A stretch of DNA of 64,000 nucleotides from Sorangiineae bacterium NIC37A_2 (lineage in GTDB: Bacteria > Myxococcota_A > Polyangia > Polyangiales > Polyangiaceae). A program made the translations under genes and the position numbers. Shown piece by piece: positions 1 to 8,835 of this stretch; positions within the stretch are counted from its first letter, which is position 1, and each line of letters opens with the position of its first letter. The notes beneath the pieces were generated by a model. That model was not told where the DNA came from and did no database searches. It saw only the letters and a program-made list of their open reading frames with translations. The stretch spans positions 1 to 64,000 of the forward strand of contig NASX01000027.1 of the NCBI GenBank assembly GCA_002085155.1, read 5' to 3'.

Positions 1-49
1 CCCCCCCCCCCCCAACCTTTTCCTATAGTCCGGGGTCGGAGGTCTTGCG

Positions 50-325
50 ATGGAAGGGAGCGAGGGGTCACCAGAGTCGGAACGGAGCGCTATCACAGCG
101 TTCATGAACGCCCACCCCCTGAGTCCTCAAGAAGCTCGTCTCGTACGTGCTTCCCTGCGCGAGCTCTCGAACGAGGAGATCGCCGACGAGCTCGGCTGCT
201 CGCCCTCTACCGTCCGAACGTACTGGTCGCGCATCTTTCAAAAGATCGGCTGCTCGGAGAGACATCACGTCCTCGCGCGCATCGCGAACTTCCTTGCTGT
301 ACGCATACGTTCCGGCTCGTCGTGA
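50..325 (+). CDS. Small LuxR-type helix-turn-helix protein
   Basis: A 91-residue protein that is almost entirely a LuxR/GerE DNA-binding domain (about residues 24-85). It begins with LSPQEARLVRA and contains the recognition-helix stretch NEEIADELGCSPSTVRTYWS. This is the usual C-terminal output domain of NarL/FixJ regulators, but no receiver or ligand domain is attached. It is therefore a stand-alone DNA-binding protein or an orphan output domain. The ATG start is supported by a GGAGG at 38-42 with a 7-nt spacer, so it is not a fragment entering from outside the window. It converges on gcvPB with a hairpin between them. Its targets cannot be told from the sequence. Confidence 0.85.
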   Translation: MEGSEGSPESERSAITAFMNAHPLSPQEARLVRASLRELSNEEIADELGCSPSTVRTYWSRIFQKIGCSERHHVLARIANFLAVRIRSGSS

Positions 326-365
326 GGGTGCGACGCCTCACGAAAGCGCCGTCCCGCCAAACAGG

Positions 366-401
366 AGAGCCGGTCGCCCGCCGAAGCGGAGGACCGGCTC
401 T
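366..401. terminator. Bidirectional hairpin between convergent genes
   Basis: A perfect 10-bp inverted repeat (AGAGCCGGTC at 366-375, GACCGGCTCT at 392-401) with a 16-nt loop lies between the stops of the LuxR-type gene and gcvPB. The T-tract is weak (TCTTCCT). A role as shared terminator is inferred from position. Confidence 0.6.
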
Positions 402-421
402 TCCTGGCGTAGAAACGGGCG

Positions 422-1921
422 TTACTCCGCCGCCGTCGGCGTCCAGCGTAGGCGCGGCTTGCGTGCTGCACGAGCTTCGTCGAGCCGGCGAATGCGCGTG
501 AGGTGCGGCGCGGCCTTCACCAGCTCCGGCTCAGTCTCCGCTTCCTGGACGATGCTCTCGAGGGCCTCCACGAACTGGTCGAGGGTCTCCCGCGACTCCG
601 TCTCGGTCGGCTCAATCATGAGCGCGCCGCGAACGACGAGCGGGAAGTAGACGGTCGGAGGATGGAACCCGTAGTCGATGAGGCGCTTGGCCACGTCGAG
701 CGTCTTCACGCCCGTCTTCTGTTCGAGCGCCTTGTCCGAGAACACGGATTCGTGGAGCGAAGGCGTATCGATCCCAAGCGGGAACAGGTCCCGCAAACGA
801 GCTGTCAGGTATGCCGCGTTCAAGACGGCCTTCTCGCTCACGTTCCTGAGACCTTCGGCGCCGAGCTCTCGGATGTACGTATAAGCGCGCACCATCATGC
901 CGAAGTTCCCGTAGAACGAGCGAACCTGACCGACGCTCTGGGGGCGATCGCTATCGAAGAAATAGCTCCCGTCCGCAGCGCGCGAGGGAACCGGTCCCGG
1001 CTGGAAAGGCGCAAGCTTCGCCTTAAAAGCAACAGGTCCACTGCCAGGACCGCCACCGCCGTGCGGCGTCGTGAAGGTCTTGTGCAGGTTGAACTGCATC
1101 ACGTCCACGCCGATGTCACCGGGGCGCGCCTTGCCGAGCACGGCGTTCATGTTCGCGCCGTCGCCATAAACGAGACCTCCGCGCTCGTGCACCATACGGA
1201 TCAGCTCAGGCAGAGCCGCTTCATACAAACCGAGCGTGTTCGGGTTCGTGATCATGAGGCCGGCCACGTCGTCCCCCGCTTCGTCGAGGGCCTTCTTCAG
1301 CGTCTCCGGCTCGACGATGCCACGGGGGCCCGCCGGGAATGGAACGGCGGCGAAGCCGTTCAGGGCACAGGACGCCGGGTTCGTTCCGTGAGCGCTCTCG
1401 GGAATGAAAATCTTGTGAGGAGAGCGCCCCTGACTTTGATGATACGCGCGCATCATCATGAGCCCGGTGAGCTCACCTTGTGCGCCCGCGGCTGGCTGCA
1501 AATTGCATCCATCCATTCCGACGATCTCAGCGAGGAGCTCTGAAAGCCGCACCATGACCTCGAGCGCGCCCTGAGCGAGGTGAGCCGGGGTGAGCGGATG
1601 GATTCCGGCGAAACCGGGCAGACGCGCGGCCCACTCGTTCACCTTCGGGTTGTGCTTCATGGTGCACGAGCCGAGCGGATAGAACTGAGTGTCGATGGCG
1701 AAGTTCCACTGGCTGATGCGCACGAAATGGCGCACGACCTCCGGCTCGCTCACCTCGGGGAAACCCGCCGCCTGCTCGCGGAGCAGGGACCCGAGGAGGG
1801 CCCCTGGATCGCGATCGGGAACATCCAGCGGATCGAGAGATACGGCGGAGCGACCGGGGACGCTCCGCTCAAACAGAGGGGGTTCGTCGAACTGCAAGCC
1901 CGACGAGGCAGTACCTGGCAT
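422..1921 (-). CDS. gcvPB: Glycine dehydrogenase (decarboxylating) subunit 2
   Basis: A 499-residue protein matching the beta subunit of the two-subunit P-protein of the glycine cleavage system. This PLP enzyme decarboxylates glycine and passes aminomethyl to the lipoyl H-protein. The PLP lysine is in NLHKTFTTPHGGGGPG (about K281), and the family features YPLGSCTMKHNPK and ESAHGTNPASCA are present. Its ATG shares a base with the preceding lipoprotein stop (TAATG), so it is the last gene of the hemX-hemA-hemC-lipoprotein-gcvPB operon. The usual partners gcvT, gcvH and gcvPA are absent from the window, which is unusual. Length is normal for the family. Confidence 0.96.
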   Translation of the reverse strand: MPGTASSGLQFDEPPLFERSVPGRSAVSLDPLDVPDRDPGALLGSLLREQAAGFPEVSEPEVVRHFVRISQWNFAIDTQFYPLGSCTMKHNPKVNEWAARLPGFAGIHPLTPAHLAQGALEVMVRLSELLAEIVGMDGCNLQPAAGAQGELTGLMMMRAYHQSQGRSPHKIFIPESAHGTNPASCALNGFAAVPFPAGPRGIVEPETLKKALDEAGDDVAGLMITNPNTLGLYEAALPELIRMVHERGGLVYGDGANMNAVLGKARPGDIGVDVMQFNLHKTFTTPHGGGGPGSGPVAFKAKLAPFQPGPVPSRAADGSYFFDSDRPQSVGQVRSFYGNFGMMVRAYTYIRELGAEGLRNVSEKAVLNAAYLTARLRDLFPLGIDTPSLHESVFSDKALEQKTGVKTLDVAKRLIDYGFHPPTVYFPLVVRGALMIEPTETESRETLDQFVEALESIVQEAETEPELVKAAPHLTRIRRLDEARAARKPRLRWTPTAAE

Positions 1922-2580
1922 TACTTACCCTTCTTCTTCTTGGCAGCTTCTGCCTCGGCCTCGGCCTCCGCCTTTGCCTTGGCTTCTTCCTCTTCGCGCT
2001 TCTTCTGCGCGATCTCACCGTCGTCGGCGACGAGCGTGGGATCCTCAGCGGAGCCATCAAAACCAGCCGCACCGACGCGCGCCTCAAGATCGGTCGGGCG
2101 CACGCTCTGCGGATCGGGCTCCTGGTTCTTCTGCTTCACGCTGTCCCAGGGATTGCCGGCGTCGTACTGGCCAAGGCCCCACTCGCCCTTCAGCTCGTGA
2201 GACGCGTCCTCACCAACAATCACATACTTGAAGTAGCCTTTGCCCTTCGAGCTCGCGTTCGGGCCCACCACACCGACCTTGTGCTCGACCCACTCGAAGC
2301 GAAGCAGATCGCCTTCGACCTGACCGTGGAGCTCGCCCCACTTGTCGCCTTCAGTGTTGCGCCAGGCGCCGGACACCGCTCCACCAGACTCCGTGAGGTG
2401 GAGGAAGCCGTAGCGTTGGTTGTAATAAACGCCGCGCCACTCGCCTCCTTCAGGCATCGGACCGGCCTGCACCTGGGCAACATTCGGGTCTACCTTGGGC
2501 CCACCACACGCCACGATCGCGCTAGAAGAGAGCAGAGCGGCGAGAGCCAGAGTTCCTACACGGATGGTCGTTCTCAGCAT
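1921..2580 (-). CDS. Predicted lipoprotein with charged C-terminal tail
   Basis: About 219 residues. The N-terminus is a lipoprotein signal (MLRTTIRVGT, hydrophobic stretch, then AIVAC with the lipidated Cys at about 25). The central part is rich in Gly and Trp and looks like a small beta domain (GEWRGVYYNQRYGFLHL, GGAVSGAWR). The tail is a run of Glu/Ala/Lys ending in KKKKGK. I chose the internal ATG at 2580, because an upstream extension would overlap hemC and remove the signal peptide from the N-terminus. It lies 13 bp after the hemC stop and is coupled to gcvPB. Function is unknown, and the operon position does not by itself mean a heme role. Confidence 0.85.
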   Translation of the reverse strand: MLRTTIRVGTLALAALLSSSAIVACGGPKVDPNVAQVQAGPMPEGGEWRGVYYNQRYGFLHLTESGGAVSGAWRNTEGDKWGELHGQVEGDLLRFEWVEHKVGVVGPNASSKGKGYFKYVIVGEDASHELKGEWGLGQYDAGNPWDSVKQKNQEPDPQSVRPTDLEARVGAAGFDGSAEDPTLVADDGEIAQKKREEEEAKAKAEAEAEAEAAKKKKGK

Positions 2581-2593
2581 GGGCCGGACGCTA

Positions 2594-3526
2594 TCACGAG
2601 CCGGGCGCCGACGTACCCTCGACTTTTTGCCGAAGAGCCGCGCCAATTTGGGCGCCGAGGGCCTCCGCGGATTGCCAGTCGGATGGAAATTTTGCTCGAG
2701 CCTCCATTCGCTCGAGACCCGTCTGGTCCGGGCGGGCTAAAAGCGCCCTCAGCCAAAGCTCGTCCCCCTCGCGCACCGCGTAGGCGGCCACCGGGGTCTT
2801 ACAATCCCCCTCGACCGCCCCCAGCACCCCCCGCTCCGCGGCCACCAGGTGGGCCGTGTCTCGGTCATGGAAAAGAGAGAGCAGCTCGAGAACGTCCGGG
2901 GCGTCGACGCGGTACTCGATCGCGAGCGCGCCCTGGCCGACGGCGGGCAGACATTGGTCAATGGAGAGCGTCTCGGAGAGCTCATGGGCGACGCCGAGCC
3001 GGTTCGCGCCAGCTTGAGCCAAGAGCGTCGCGTCGACGACGCGATCTCGACACTTTTGGATCCGCGTCCCGACGTTGCCTCGGATCGGAACGACCTCGAG
3101 GTCGGGTCGAAGGAGTTTGATCTGCAGAGCGCGGCGAAGAGACGAGGTCCCGATCGGGCGGCCCGCTTCGACCGCCGACAGGGGGCGCCCATCAAAGGTC
3201 ACCACCGCGTCCCGCGCGTCCTCCCGCGGAGGGATACAGCCGAGCGCGAGCCCCGGATGCAGAAGGGGCGGGACATCTTTCAAGGAATGGACGGCGATAT
3301 CGGCTCTTCCCTCGAGGAGCGCTTCTTCGATCTCCTTCAGAAAGAGCCCCTTCCCGCCCACCTCGGAGAGCGGCCGATCTTGGATCTTGTCGCCGGTTGT
3401 CACGACGTGAAGCTCTTCGAACTCAACGCTCGGATCGAGAGCCTCGAGAGCTCGTAAGGTTTGTCGACATTGAGCGAGAGCAAGCTCGCTCCGCCTCGTC
3501 GCGACGACGATCTTGCGCTTCTTCAT
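2594..3526 (-). CDS. hemC: Porphobilinogen deaminase (hydroxymethylbilane synthase)
   Basis: A 310-residue cytosolic enzyme that polymerises four porphobilinogens into hydroxymethylbilane. Family features are the N-terminal RRSELALAQ, the substrate-binding VHSLKDVP, the arginine-rich GTSSLRRALQIK, and the dipyrromethane-cofactor cysteine in EGDCKTPVAAYA. Length is normal. The start overlaps the hemA stop by 4 bp (ATGA), so the two are translationally coupled. It is the second canonical tetrapyrrole gene of the operon; hemL lies 12 kb away on the other strand. Confidence 0.98.
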   Translation of the reverse strand: MKKRKIVVATRRSELALAQCRQTLRALEALDPSVEFEELHVVTTGDKIQDRPLSEVGGKGLFLKEIEEALLEGRADIAVHSLKDVPPLLHPGLALGCIPPREDARDAVVTFDGRPLSAVEAGRPIGTSSLRRALQIKLLRPDLEVVPIRGNVGTRIQKCRDRVVDATLLAQAGANRLGVAHELSETLSIDQCLPAVGQGALAIEYRVDAPDVLELLSLFHDRDTAHLVAAERGVLGAVEGDCKTPVAAYAVREGDELWLRALLARPDQTGLERMEARAKFPSDWQSAEALGAQIGAALRQKVEGTSAPGS

Positions 3527-4908
3527 GTTTCCTTAGCTGTAAGTGAGGCTGGGGCGCGCTCCGCGGAGAGGTCATCGGACGAGACGCGTTCTTCCTCGAA
3601 TGGCGGGAAGGCGCTCGTATGCTCAGGACTCGAGACCGGTTCGAGCTCGAAGAGCTCCGTGAGCGCCCGCGCCCACTCGAGAGCTTCTTCGGGCTCGCCA
3701 CTCCCGGCCCCTTCACGGAGGCGTGTGCTCGGAGCGTGGAGCAGGCGATTGACGCCAGCGTCGATCATCCGCTCCACCGCCGCCCGCTGCTCAGGCTGAA
3801 GATCACGAAGCTTGCCGCGGAGGCTCCGCTCGAGCTCGATCGAAAAGGCCTCCCGGGCGCGATCGCGTAGCGCCTTGATCGTCGGCGCAACCTGAGCCGC
3901 GCTCTTTCTCTTCTCGAAATCGAAGAGGACCTCTTCGACAATCTTCTGGGCCCTTTCAGCCTCCAGAGCTCGTACGTCCCGAGACGCCTGAGCTGCACTC
4001 GAGAGATCGTCGATATTGTAGAGGAAGACACCTTCCAGATCGCCGACGCGCGGGTCGACGTCTCGGGGGACCGCAAGATCGATCAGAAATAGGCTCCGTC
4101 CTCGGCGCTCGCGATGGAGCCCGGTCATCGCCGAGAGGGGGAAGATCGGGACCTCAGAGCTCGTACTCGACACGATCACGTCCGCGGCACGAACGACGTC
4201 CCCGAGGTCAAAAATCGAGCGGTATTCCGCGCCCAGTCGCTCAGCGATGGGCCTCGAGCGCTCCTCCGAGCGCCCCACCACGGTCAGGCGTGCCCCTTGG
4301 TCGCGGAGCAGCTTCCCGACCATCTGTCCCATCTCGCCCGTCCCGACGAGCGCTGCCCGATGTCCCTTGAGGTTTCCGAAGATGCGCGCGGCCAGATCCA
4401 CGGCCACCGTCGGCACCGAGACCTGGCCCGCTCCGATTTCGGTCTCACTCCGAACCCGCTTCGCGCTCCGGAGCGCCTGCGGGAAGACCTGACCGAGGAT
4501 CGGCCCCACACTGCCGCGCGCTACCGCGCGCTCATAGCCTTGCTTCAGCTGGCCCAAGATCTGCGCCTCGCCGACCACCATCGAGTCGAGGGAGCTCGCG
4601 ACCCGGAATAGATGGCGAAGAGCTGCGCTCCCTGAGTACTCATACAAGTGAGGCCCAAGCGCAGGTGACTCCGCGATGATCGCCTCGCGCAGCGCAGCCG
4701 TGAGCGGTGGCGCGTTGTGCCCCGCGCCCCGCTGGGCCGCCGCGTAGAGCTCCACCCGGTTACAGGTTGAGACGAAGAAGATTTCGCCCACGGCCCCCGT
4801 CCCGACGAGAGTCCGCGCCAGTTTGTTCTCCCGCGCCTCGTCGAGCGTAAACTGCTCGCGCAGCGCGATCGGCGCTGTGTGGTGAGAGAAGCCGACGACC
4901 GCGATCAT
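3523..4908 (-). CDS. hemA: Glutamyl-tRNA reductase
   Basis: A 461-residue enzyme of the C5 pathway that reduces glutamyl-tRNA(Glu) to glutamate-1-semialdehyde with NADPH. It starts MIAVVGFSHHTAPI. The catalytic cysteine is about C49 in FFVSTCNRVELYA, and the NADPH-binding loop is ALVGTGEMGQM. The C-terminal helical dimerisation region is present, followed by about 40 extra residues of low similarity. It overlaps the gene before it and hemC by 4 bp each. HemA and hemL together show that this organism makes 5-aminolevulinate from glutamate, not from glycine. Confidence 0.98.
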   Translation of the reverse strand: MIAVVGFSHHTAPIALREQFTLDEARENKLARTLVGTGAVGEIFFVSTCNRVELYAAAQRGAGHNAPPLTAALREAIIAESPALGPHLYEYSGSAALRHLFRVASSLDSMVVGEAQILGQLKQGYERAVARGSVGPILGQVFPQALRSAKRVRSETEIGAGQVSVPTVAVDLAARIFGNLKGHRAALVGTGEMGQMVGKLLRDQGARLTVVGRSEERSRPIAERLGAEYRSIFDLGDVVRAADVIVSSTSSEVPIFPLSAMTGLHRERRGRSLFLIDLAVPRDVDPRVGDLEGVFLYNIDDLSSAAQASRDVRALEAERAQKIVEEVLFDFEKRKSAAQVAPTIKALRDRAREAFSIELERSLRGKLRDLQPEQRAAVERMIDAGVNRLLHAPSTRLREGAGSGEPEEALEWARALTELFELEPVSSPEHTSAFPPFEEERVSSDDLSAERAPASLTAKET

Positions 4909-5765
4909 GCGCTCTGGCTCCCGAGCTCTCTCTCAAAGGTCACGTGTCCCGCGGGTTCCTCCACGGCACCACGAACCAAGTAGGAAGCCAGCAAAAGGAG
5001 GACGCAAAAAACGCCCGCCAAGGTCCCGAAGGCGCTCTTCTTCCCGCGGTGGCCCAGGGCCCCGCGCCAGACGAGCACGGTCCCGAGGAAGAGCCAGGAG
5101 ATGTAACCGAGGACCGCCCGCCCGAGGGAGGCAGACCCCGCGCCTCCGAGCTCAGAGAAGAACAGTCCACCCGTGACGATCCCGAAGGTCAAGAAGGGAT
5201 AACCGAAGATCAGGAAACGAAAGGCGAGCAGGTCGAGGGAGTCGAGCGCCGGCATGCCAGCTGGCAAGAGCCCCGGATTCTTCCGCTTCAGACTGCGCTC
5301 AACGTACAGATAAAAAGCGGAGGCAACCCCCGCGAGCAGAAAGAGCCCAACGCCGAGCAGGTTGGCGGTGACGTGGAGCGCGAGCCAAAATCGTGAGATG
5401 GGCGGAGCCCAGGCCGGGGTCGACAAGAACTGCGCGAGGACGAGGAGAGCCAGAGCGATCGGTCCCGTGAGAGCTCCGAGGGCATGGACCTGATAGCGGG
5501 GTTCAGCCCAGAGAAATCCAGCGGCCATCACCCAGCCTGCGGCGCTTACCGCAAACTGCATGCTGCCGACCGGATCGTGACGAACGATGAACGTCGACCA
5601 GACGATGAGCCCAGCGTGAGCCACCACAGCCCCAAGGAGCGCCCCCCGCGCGACGCGAAGCGATGACGCCGCCGCCCTACGCAGCAGAGCGCCAAAAAAG
5701 AGCGTGCTTGCCACCGTGTACCCGATGACCGCAATGAGAAACGCGATAGTCGCCGCGGCGTCCAT
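4905..5765 (-). CDS. HemX/CcsA-type multi-pass membrane protein
   Basis: 286 residues with about eight hydrophobic segments, of the cytochrome c assembly (CcsA/CcmC/HemX) superfamily. The conserved core includes a histidine-bearing helix (ALHVTANLLGVGLF) and the FGYPFLTFGIVTGG stretch. I do not see the tryptophan-rich WWD heme-handling motif, and it lies directly upstream of hemA, so it resembles HemX of the Bacillus hemAXCDBL operon more than CcsA. HemX is known in Bacillus to affect HemA levels. The start ATG is at 5765, and its stop overlaps hemA by 4 bp. It is the first gene of the operon, so the operon promoter should lie just upstream. Confidence 0.88.
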   Translation of the reverse strand: MDAAATIAFLIAVIGYTVASTLFFGALLRRAAASSLRVARGALLGAVVAHAGLIVWSTFIVRHDPVGSMQFAVSAAGWVMAAGFLWAEPRYQVHALGALTGPIALALLVLAQFLSTPAWAPPISRFWLALHVTANLLGVGLFLLAGVASAFYLYVERSLKRKNPGLLPAGMPALDSLDLLAFRFLIFGYPFLTFGIVTGGLFFSELGGAGSASLGRAVLGYISWLFLGTVLVWRGALGHRGKKSAFGTLAGVFCVLLLLASYLVRGAVEEPAGHVTFERELGSQSA

Positions 5766-5809
5766 GGTGTTAGCGGACCGGGGCCGCGAGATCCCTCGGG
5801 AAGTGGGGG

Positions 5810-5825
5810 CGCCGATTCATCGGCG
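5810..5825. promoter_or_regulatory. Palindrome upstream of the hem operon
   Basis: A perfect 7+2+7 palindrome (CGCCGAT-TC-ATCGGCG) lies about 45 bp upstream of the first gene of the hem operon. It could be an operator or a small hairpin. No recognised regulator motif was matched. Confidence 0.3.
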
Positions 5826-5879
5826 TACTTCTAGCCCACAGAGGGGCGGAGGGAAAACCGTCCGCCGCGGTCTCGAACG

Positions 5880-5899
5880 AAAAATCCCGTCTTTTCGGG
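5880..5899 (-). terminator. Short terminator after the LysM gene
   Basis: Read on the minus strand, CCCG-AAAAGA-CGGG is followed by A and a T5 run, 20 bp past the LysM-gene stop. The stem is short, so this is a weak intrinsic terminator candidate. Confidence 0.4.
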
Positions 5900-5918
5900 C
5901 GATTATGACGTTCCGCTT

Positions 5919-7325
5919 TCAGTAGCCGGCGACAGCTTCGAGCCGTTCCCCGGGCACGAGCTCCCGGCTCGATTCCGAAACGAGACAGAGAGACGTCTCC
6001 TCCTCGGTCCGGATCACCGTCACCTCGCCGATCACCTCGTCGGGAAATTTCTCGTCGTCGCCGTGGAGAGGAGTCGTGGTCGCAGGCGCATCTTCAGGCA
6101 GGTCTGTCTCGGCGCGGAGTCGCTGATGTTTGGCCCCAGCCCTGAGGTTGCGCCGCCAGATGTCGCCGCGCGTCACGGCGCGCAGCCGATTCCCGGGAAC
6201 CAGGCCGTCTTTGCTGCCCCGGTCAATGAACACGACCTGGTTTTGGCCGAAGTAGACGTGCGGGTGGATGCCCATGAGCACACGAGCTTCGAGCGCTGCC
6301 GTTGCTGGCTTAGGCGGGACGACGTCGAAACGCCGACCGACGGGTCCGACCTTGAGGCCTCGTTCCACCACGTCGAGAGACTCGATGAGTTGTCCCCGGG
6401 CGACTCGTTCCTTCTCGTTCCAGCCGTCGATCCGTACGGTGCCGTAGACTTTGACGAGGCGCCCTTCGGGAGTGCGCCCACCAGGCACTTTGGCGGGAGG
6501 ACGGAGATCGCGGAACACGCTGAGACGTTGCCCGATCCGCAGATCGACGCCGTCGTTCATCAGCATGTACACGGTGCTGCCTTCGCTCAGCATCATCCGA
6601 TCTTCACGGGCCCCCACCAGCTCTCCCCAAACGTCCTTCTCGGGATCGCCAATGTAGCCCTGGTCACGAAGGAAGATCGTCCCCGGTGGGACAGCCTGGC
6701 CACTGCCAAGCCCGAGGCGACTCTCGCGGGAACCACTGGCGGCGACAGCCAGAAAGGGCTGTCCCCCGGGAGGAGCGGTCCGCAGTTGGTCGCCGGGGTA
6801 AATCCAATGGGGGTTTTCGAGCTGAGGATTCAGACTCCAGAGCCGCGGCCACTCGTGAGGATCTTGGTAGTAGGTCTGGGAGACTTGCCACAAGGTGTCC
6901 CCCTTCTTGACAGTGTGGAACTCGGGAACCGGTCCCTTCACCCCTTTGCTGCGCTTGATCTCACCGCCGACCGGAGCGCCATCCTCGCCGTAGGCCGACT
7001 CTGCGCCTTGGCCGGAGAGAATGATCGCGCCTTGGCTCGAACGATTCAGGTCGAAGCCGTCTTGTTCCCTGCCGTCGACGATGGGCCGAGACGACGAAGG
7101 CAAATACGAGTTGATCTTCTCGAGGTCGACGTTCGGATTGTAGTAGGGCGAGGCCGAGACGACGGGGCTCTGGGCTCCTCCGGTGGTGACTTCAGCCCCC
7201 CCCGTCTGCTGCCCGTCTTGCGCAGAAGCGACCGATGCGACGAGCGACGCCAGAGCCAAGATCCCAGACGCTGCCCAGGGGTGGCTCGAGCAGAAGAAGG
7301 TGTTTTGCCGAATCAGTTGTTTCAT
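5919..7325 (-). CDS. Secreted LysM-domain protein
   Basis: 468 residues with an N-terminal signal sequence ending near ASVASAQ. One LysM peptidoglycan-binding domain lies at about 136-183 (FHTVKKGDTLWQVSQTYY ... NPHWIYPGDQL). The C-terminal two thirds, about 200-468, has repeated beta-rich stretches (VVFIDRGSKDGLVPGNRL, ELVPGERLEAV) of the kind seen in FlgT-like or peptidoglycan-associated proteins. It lies 9 bp after a coiled-coil lipoprotein gene, and the two form an operon. A cell-envelope role is likely, but its enzyme activity or partner is unknown. Proteins with this arrangement are common in myxobacteria. Confidence 0.85.
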   Translation of the reverse strand: MKQLIRQNTFFCSSHPWAASGILALASLVASVASAQDGQQTGGAEVTTGGAQSPVVSASPYYNPNVDLEKINSYLPSSSRPIVDGREQDGFDLNRSSQGAIILSGQGAESAYGEDGAPVGGEIKRSKGVKGPVPEFHTVKKGDTLWQVSQTYYQDPHEWPRLWSLNPQLENPHWIYPGDQLRTAPPGGQPFLAVAASGSRESRLGLGSGQAVPPGTIFLRDQGYIGDPEKDVWGELVGAREDRMMLSEGSTVYMLMNDGVDLRIGQRLSVFRDLRPPAKVPGGRTPEGRLVKVYGTVRIDGWNEKERVARGQLIESLDVVERGLKVGPVGRRFDVVPPKPATAALEARVLMGIHPHVYFGQNQVVFIDRGSKDGLVPGNRLRAVTRGDIWRRNLRAGAKHQRLRAETDLPEDAPATTTPLHGDDEKFPDEVIGEVTVIRTEEETSLCLVSESSRELVPGERLEAVAGY

Positions 7326-7334
7326 GGGGACGTG

Positions 7335-7850
7335 TCACGGCGACTTCTGAGTCGCACCTTTCTGGCGGGCGCCCGCGGGCGAGCTCGAGCTCTCGACAGC
7401 AGTCGATTCTGGGTCTTCGGACAGCCGAACTCCAGAGTTCGGCGGCGGAACTGGGTCAGGAACCGACGGAGCCATCACGATCTCTCCTTCGGCGTCCCCT
7501 TCGGCGCGCACCACCAGACGGGACTCAGGGCCCCCCGTCGTGCTCGAGCTCTTGGGGTCTGTGGGGGCGAGCTTCACGACCGGGAGCGCGGCCAGGGGCT
7601 CATCGTGCCGGCTGCCCGCCGCGCGCTCCTCACACTTCTCCGCCTTGGCCTGGGCCGCGTCCCGTTCGGTCAAAGCATCGGCCAAACGCTCCTCGAGCCG
7701 CGTCATCTCCGCGCGCAACTGCTCCAATTCCGAGTCATTTTGGGGCGTTCGGGCGGGCGTTTGAGGGTCCGAAGCACAGCCCACAAAAAACATCGTTCCA
7801 AGGGCGACGAGCGCACGCTCGAACGAGGAAGGGGGACAATGACGGAACAC
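7335..7850 (-). CDS. Coiled-coil lipoprotein
   Basis: 171 residues with a GTG start. The N-terminus is a lipoprotein signal ending in FFVGC (lipidated Cys about 25). Residues 38-75 form a charged coiled coil (SELEQLRAEMTRLEERLADA), and the rest is low-complexity Ser/Pro/Glu sequence without a recognisable domain. An internal ATG at the TMFFVGC position would leave too short a signal, so the GTG is preferred. It is the first gene of a two-gene operon with the LysM protein, suggesting that both work at the cell wall. Specific function is unknown. Confidence 0.75.
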   Translation of the reverse strand: MFRHCPPSSFERALVALGTMFFVGCASDPQTPARTPQNDSELEQLRAEMTRLEERLADALTERDAAQAKAEKCEERAAGSRHDEPLAALPVVKLAPTDPKSSSTTGGPESRLVVRAEGDAEGEIVMAPSVPDPVPPPNSGVRLSEDPESTAVESSSSPAGARQKGATQKSP

Positions 7851-7935
7851 GGCTCGTAAATTCTAGGCGGACCCGAGCGCCGGGCCAAAATTGACGCGGC
7901 CCGGGGGACATCCTAGGTTGAATTTCGTGGATCCG

Positions 7936-8835
7936 ATGCCAGAGGTCGATCGGCCGAGCAACGCGCCTGAGACCGGTCCCCGCTTTCGTCGGCAACGCAG
8001 GTTCCTCCGTCGCCGCAATCGCGATCTCATGGTCCGGCCTCGGCGGCTCGACCTGAAAAAGACTCTTTTTGTCCTGCCGAACGCTGTCACCCTGGCGGCA
8101 GTCTTCTGCGGTTTCAATGCGATCCGGGTCGCGGCTTCCCCTGGAGCGGGCACGGACGAGTTCTATACAGCGGCGATTTTACTGCTCTGCTCGATGTTCT
8201 TCGACCTGATGGACGGGCGGGTCGCTCGCCTGACGAAAACGCAGAGCGCCTTCGGGCTCCAGATGGACTCGCTCGCGGACGTGATCTCCTTCGGCGTCGC
8301 GCCCGCGCTGCTCGTCTACCAGTGGGTCCTCCATCGCCTGCCCACCTGGGGGGTGCTGGCCTCCTTCTCCTTCATCGCCTGCGCCGCCATCCGGCTCGCG
8401 CGCTTCAACGTCATTTCCTCCGACGAGACCGGGCAACCGACCAAACCCGGCAAGTACATCATCGGACTCCCCTCCCCGCCTGCCTCCGGCATCTTGATCT
8501 CCCTCGTTGTCGCGAACCACGCCGTAGACGGAGCGCTCGGCGATCCCCGTTATACGGTCGCGATCGGGATCGGGACTGTCGCTCTCGGCCTGCTCATGGT
8601 CTCGACAGTGCGCTTCCGCTCCTTCAAAGATCTCAAGCTCAACTTGCGAACCGTCATCCTGGTCCTGCTTGTCATGGCCTCGAGCGCCTTCGTGTGGCAG
8701 AGGTTCCATGCCAAGTTCGTCTTGATCTGGCTCCTCACGTGTTACGTGACGATCGGCGTCGTGGAGACGCTGCGCGGGCTGTTCCTGCGCTCGCTCGGAG
8801 CCAAAGACCCGCGCGAAGTCACGGATGTCCATTAA
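7936..8835 (+). CDS. pssA: CDP-diacylglycerol-serine O-phosphatidyltransferase
   Basis: An integral membrane enzyme that makes phosphatidylserine, the precursor of phosphatidylethanolamine. The CDP-alcohol phosphatidyltransferase signature DG-x2-AR-x8-G-x3-D-x3-D is complete (DGRVAR ... FGLQMDSLAD). Several transmembrane helices follow. The frame is open from a TTG at 7891, but ATG codons at 7936 and 8029 are better starts. I use 7936, and the basic stretch before the core makes 8029 a real alternative. It overlaps the following lipoprotein gene by 11 bp, so the two are likely cotranscribed. A phosphatidylserine decarboxylase is not in the window. Confidence 0.93.
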   Translation: MPEVDRPSNAPETGPRFRRQRRFLRRRNRDLMVRPRRLDLKKTLFVLPNAVTLAAVFCGFNAIRVAASPGAGTDEFYTAAILLLCSMFFDLMDGRVARLTKTQSAFGLQMDSLADVISFGVAPALLVYQWVLHRLPTWGVLASFSFIACAAIRLARFNVISSDETGQPTKPGKYIIGLPSPPASGILISLVVANHAVDGALGDPRYTVAIGIGTVALGLLMVSTVRFRSFKDLKLNLRTVILVLLVMASSAFVWQRFHAKFVLIWLLTCYVTIGVVETLRGLFLRSLGAKDPREVTDVH

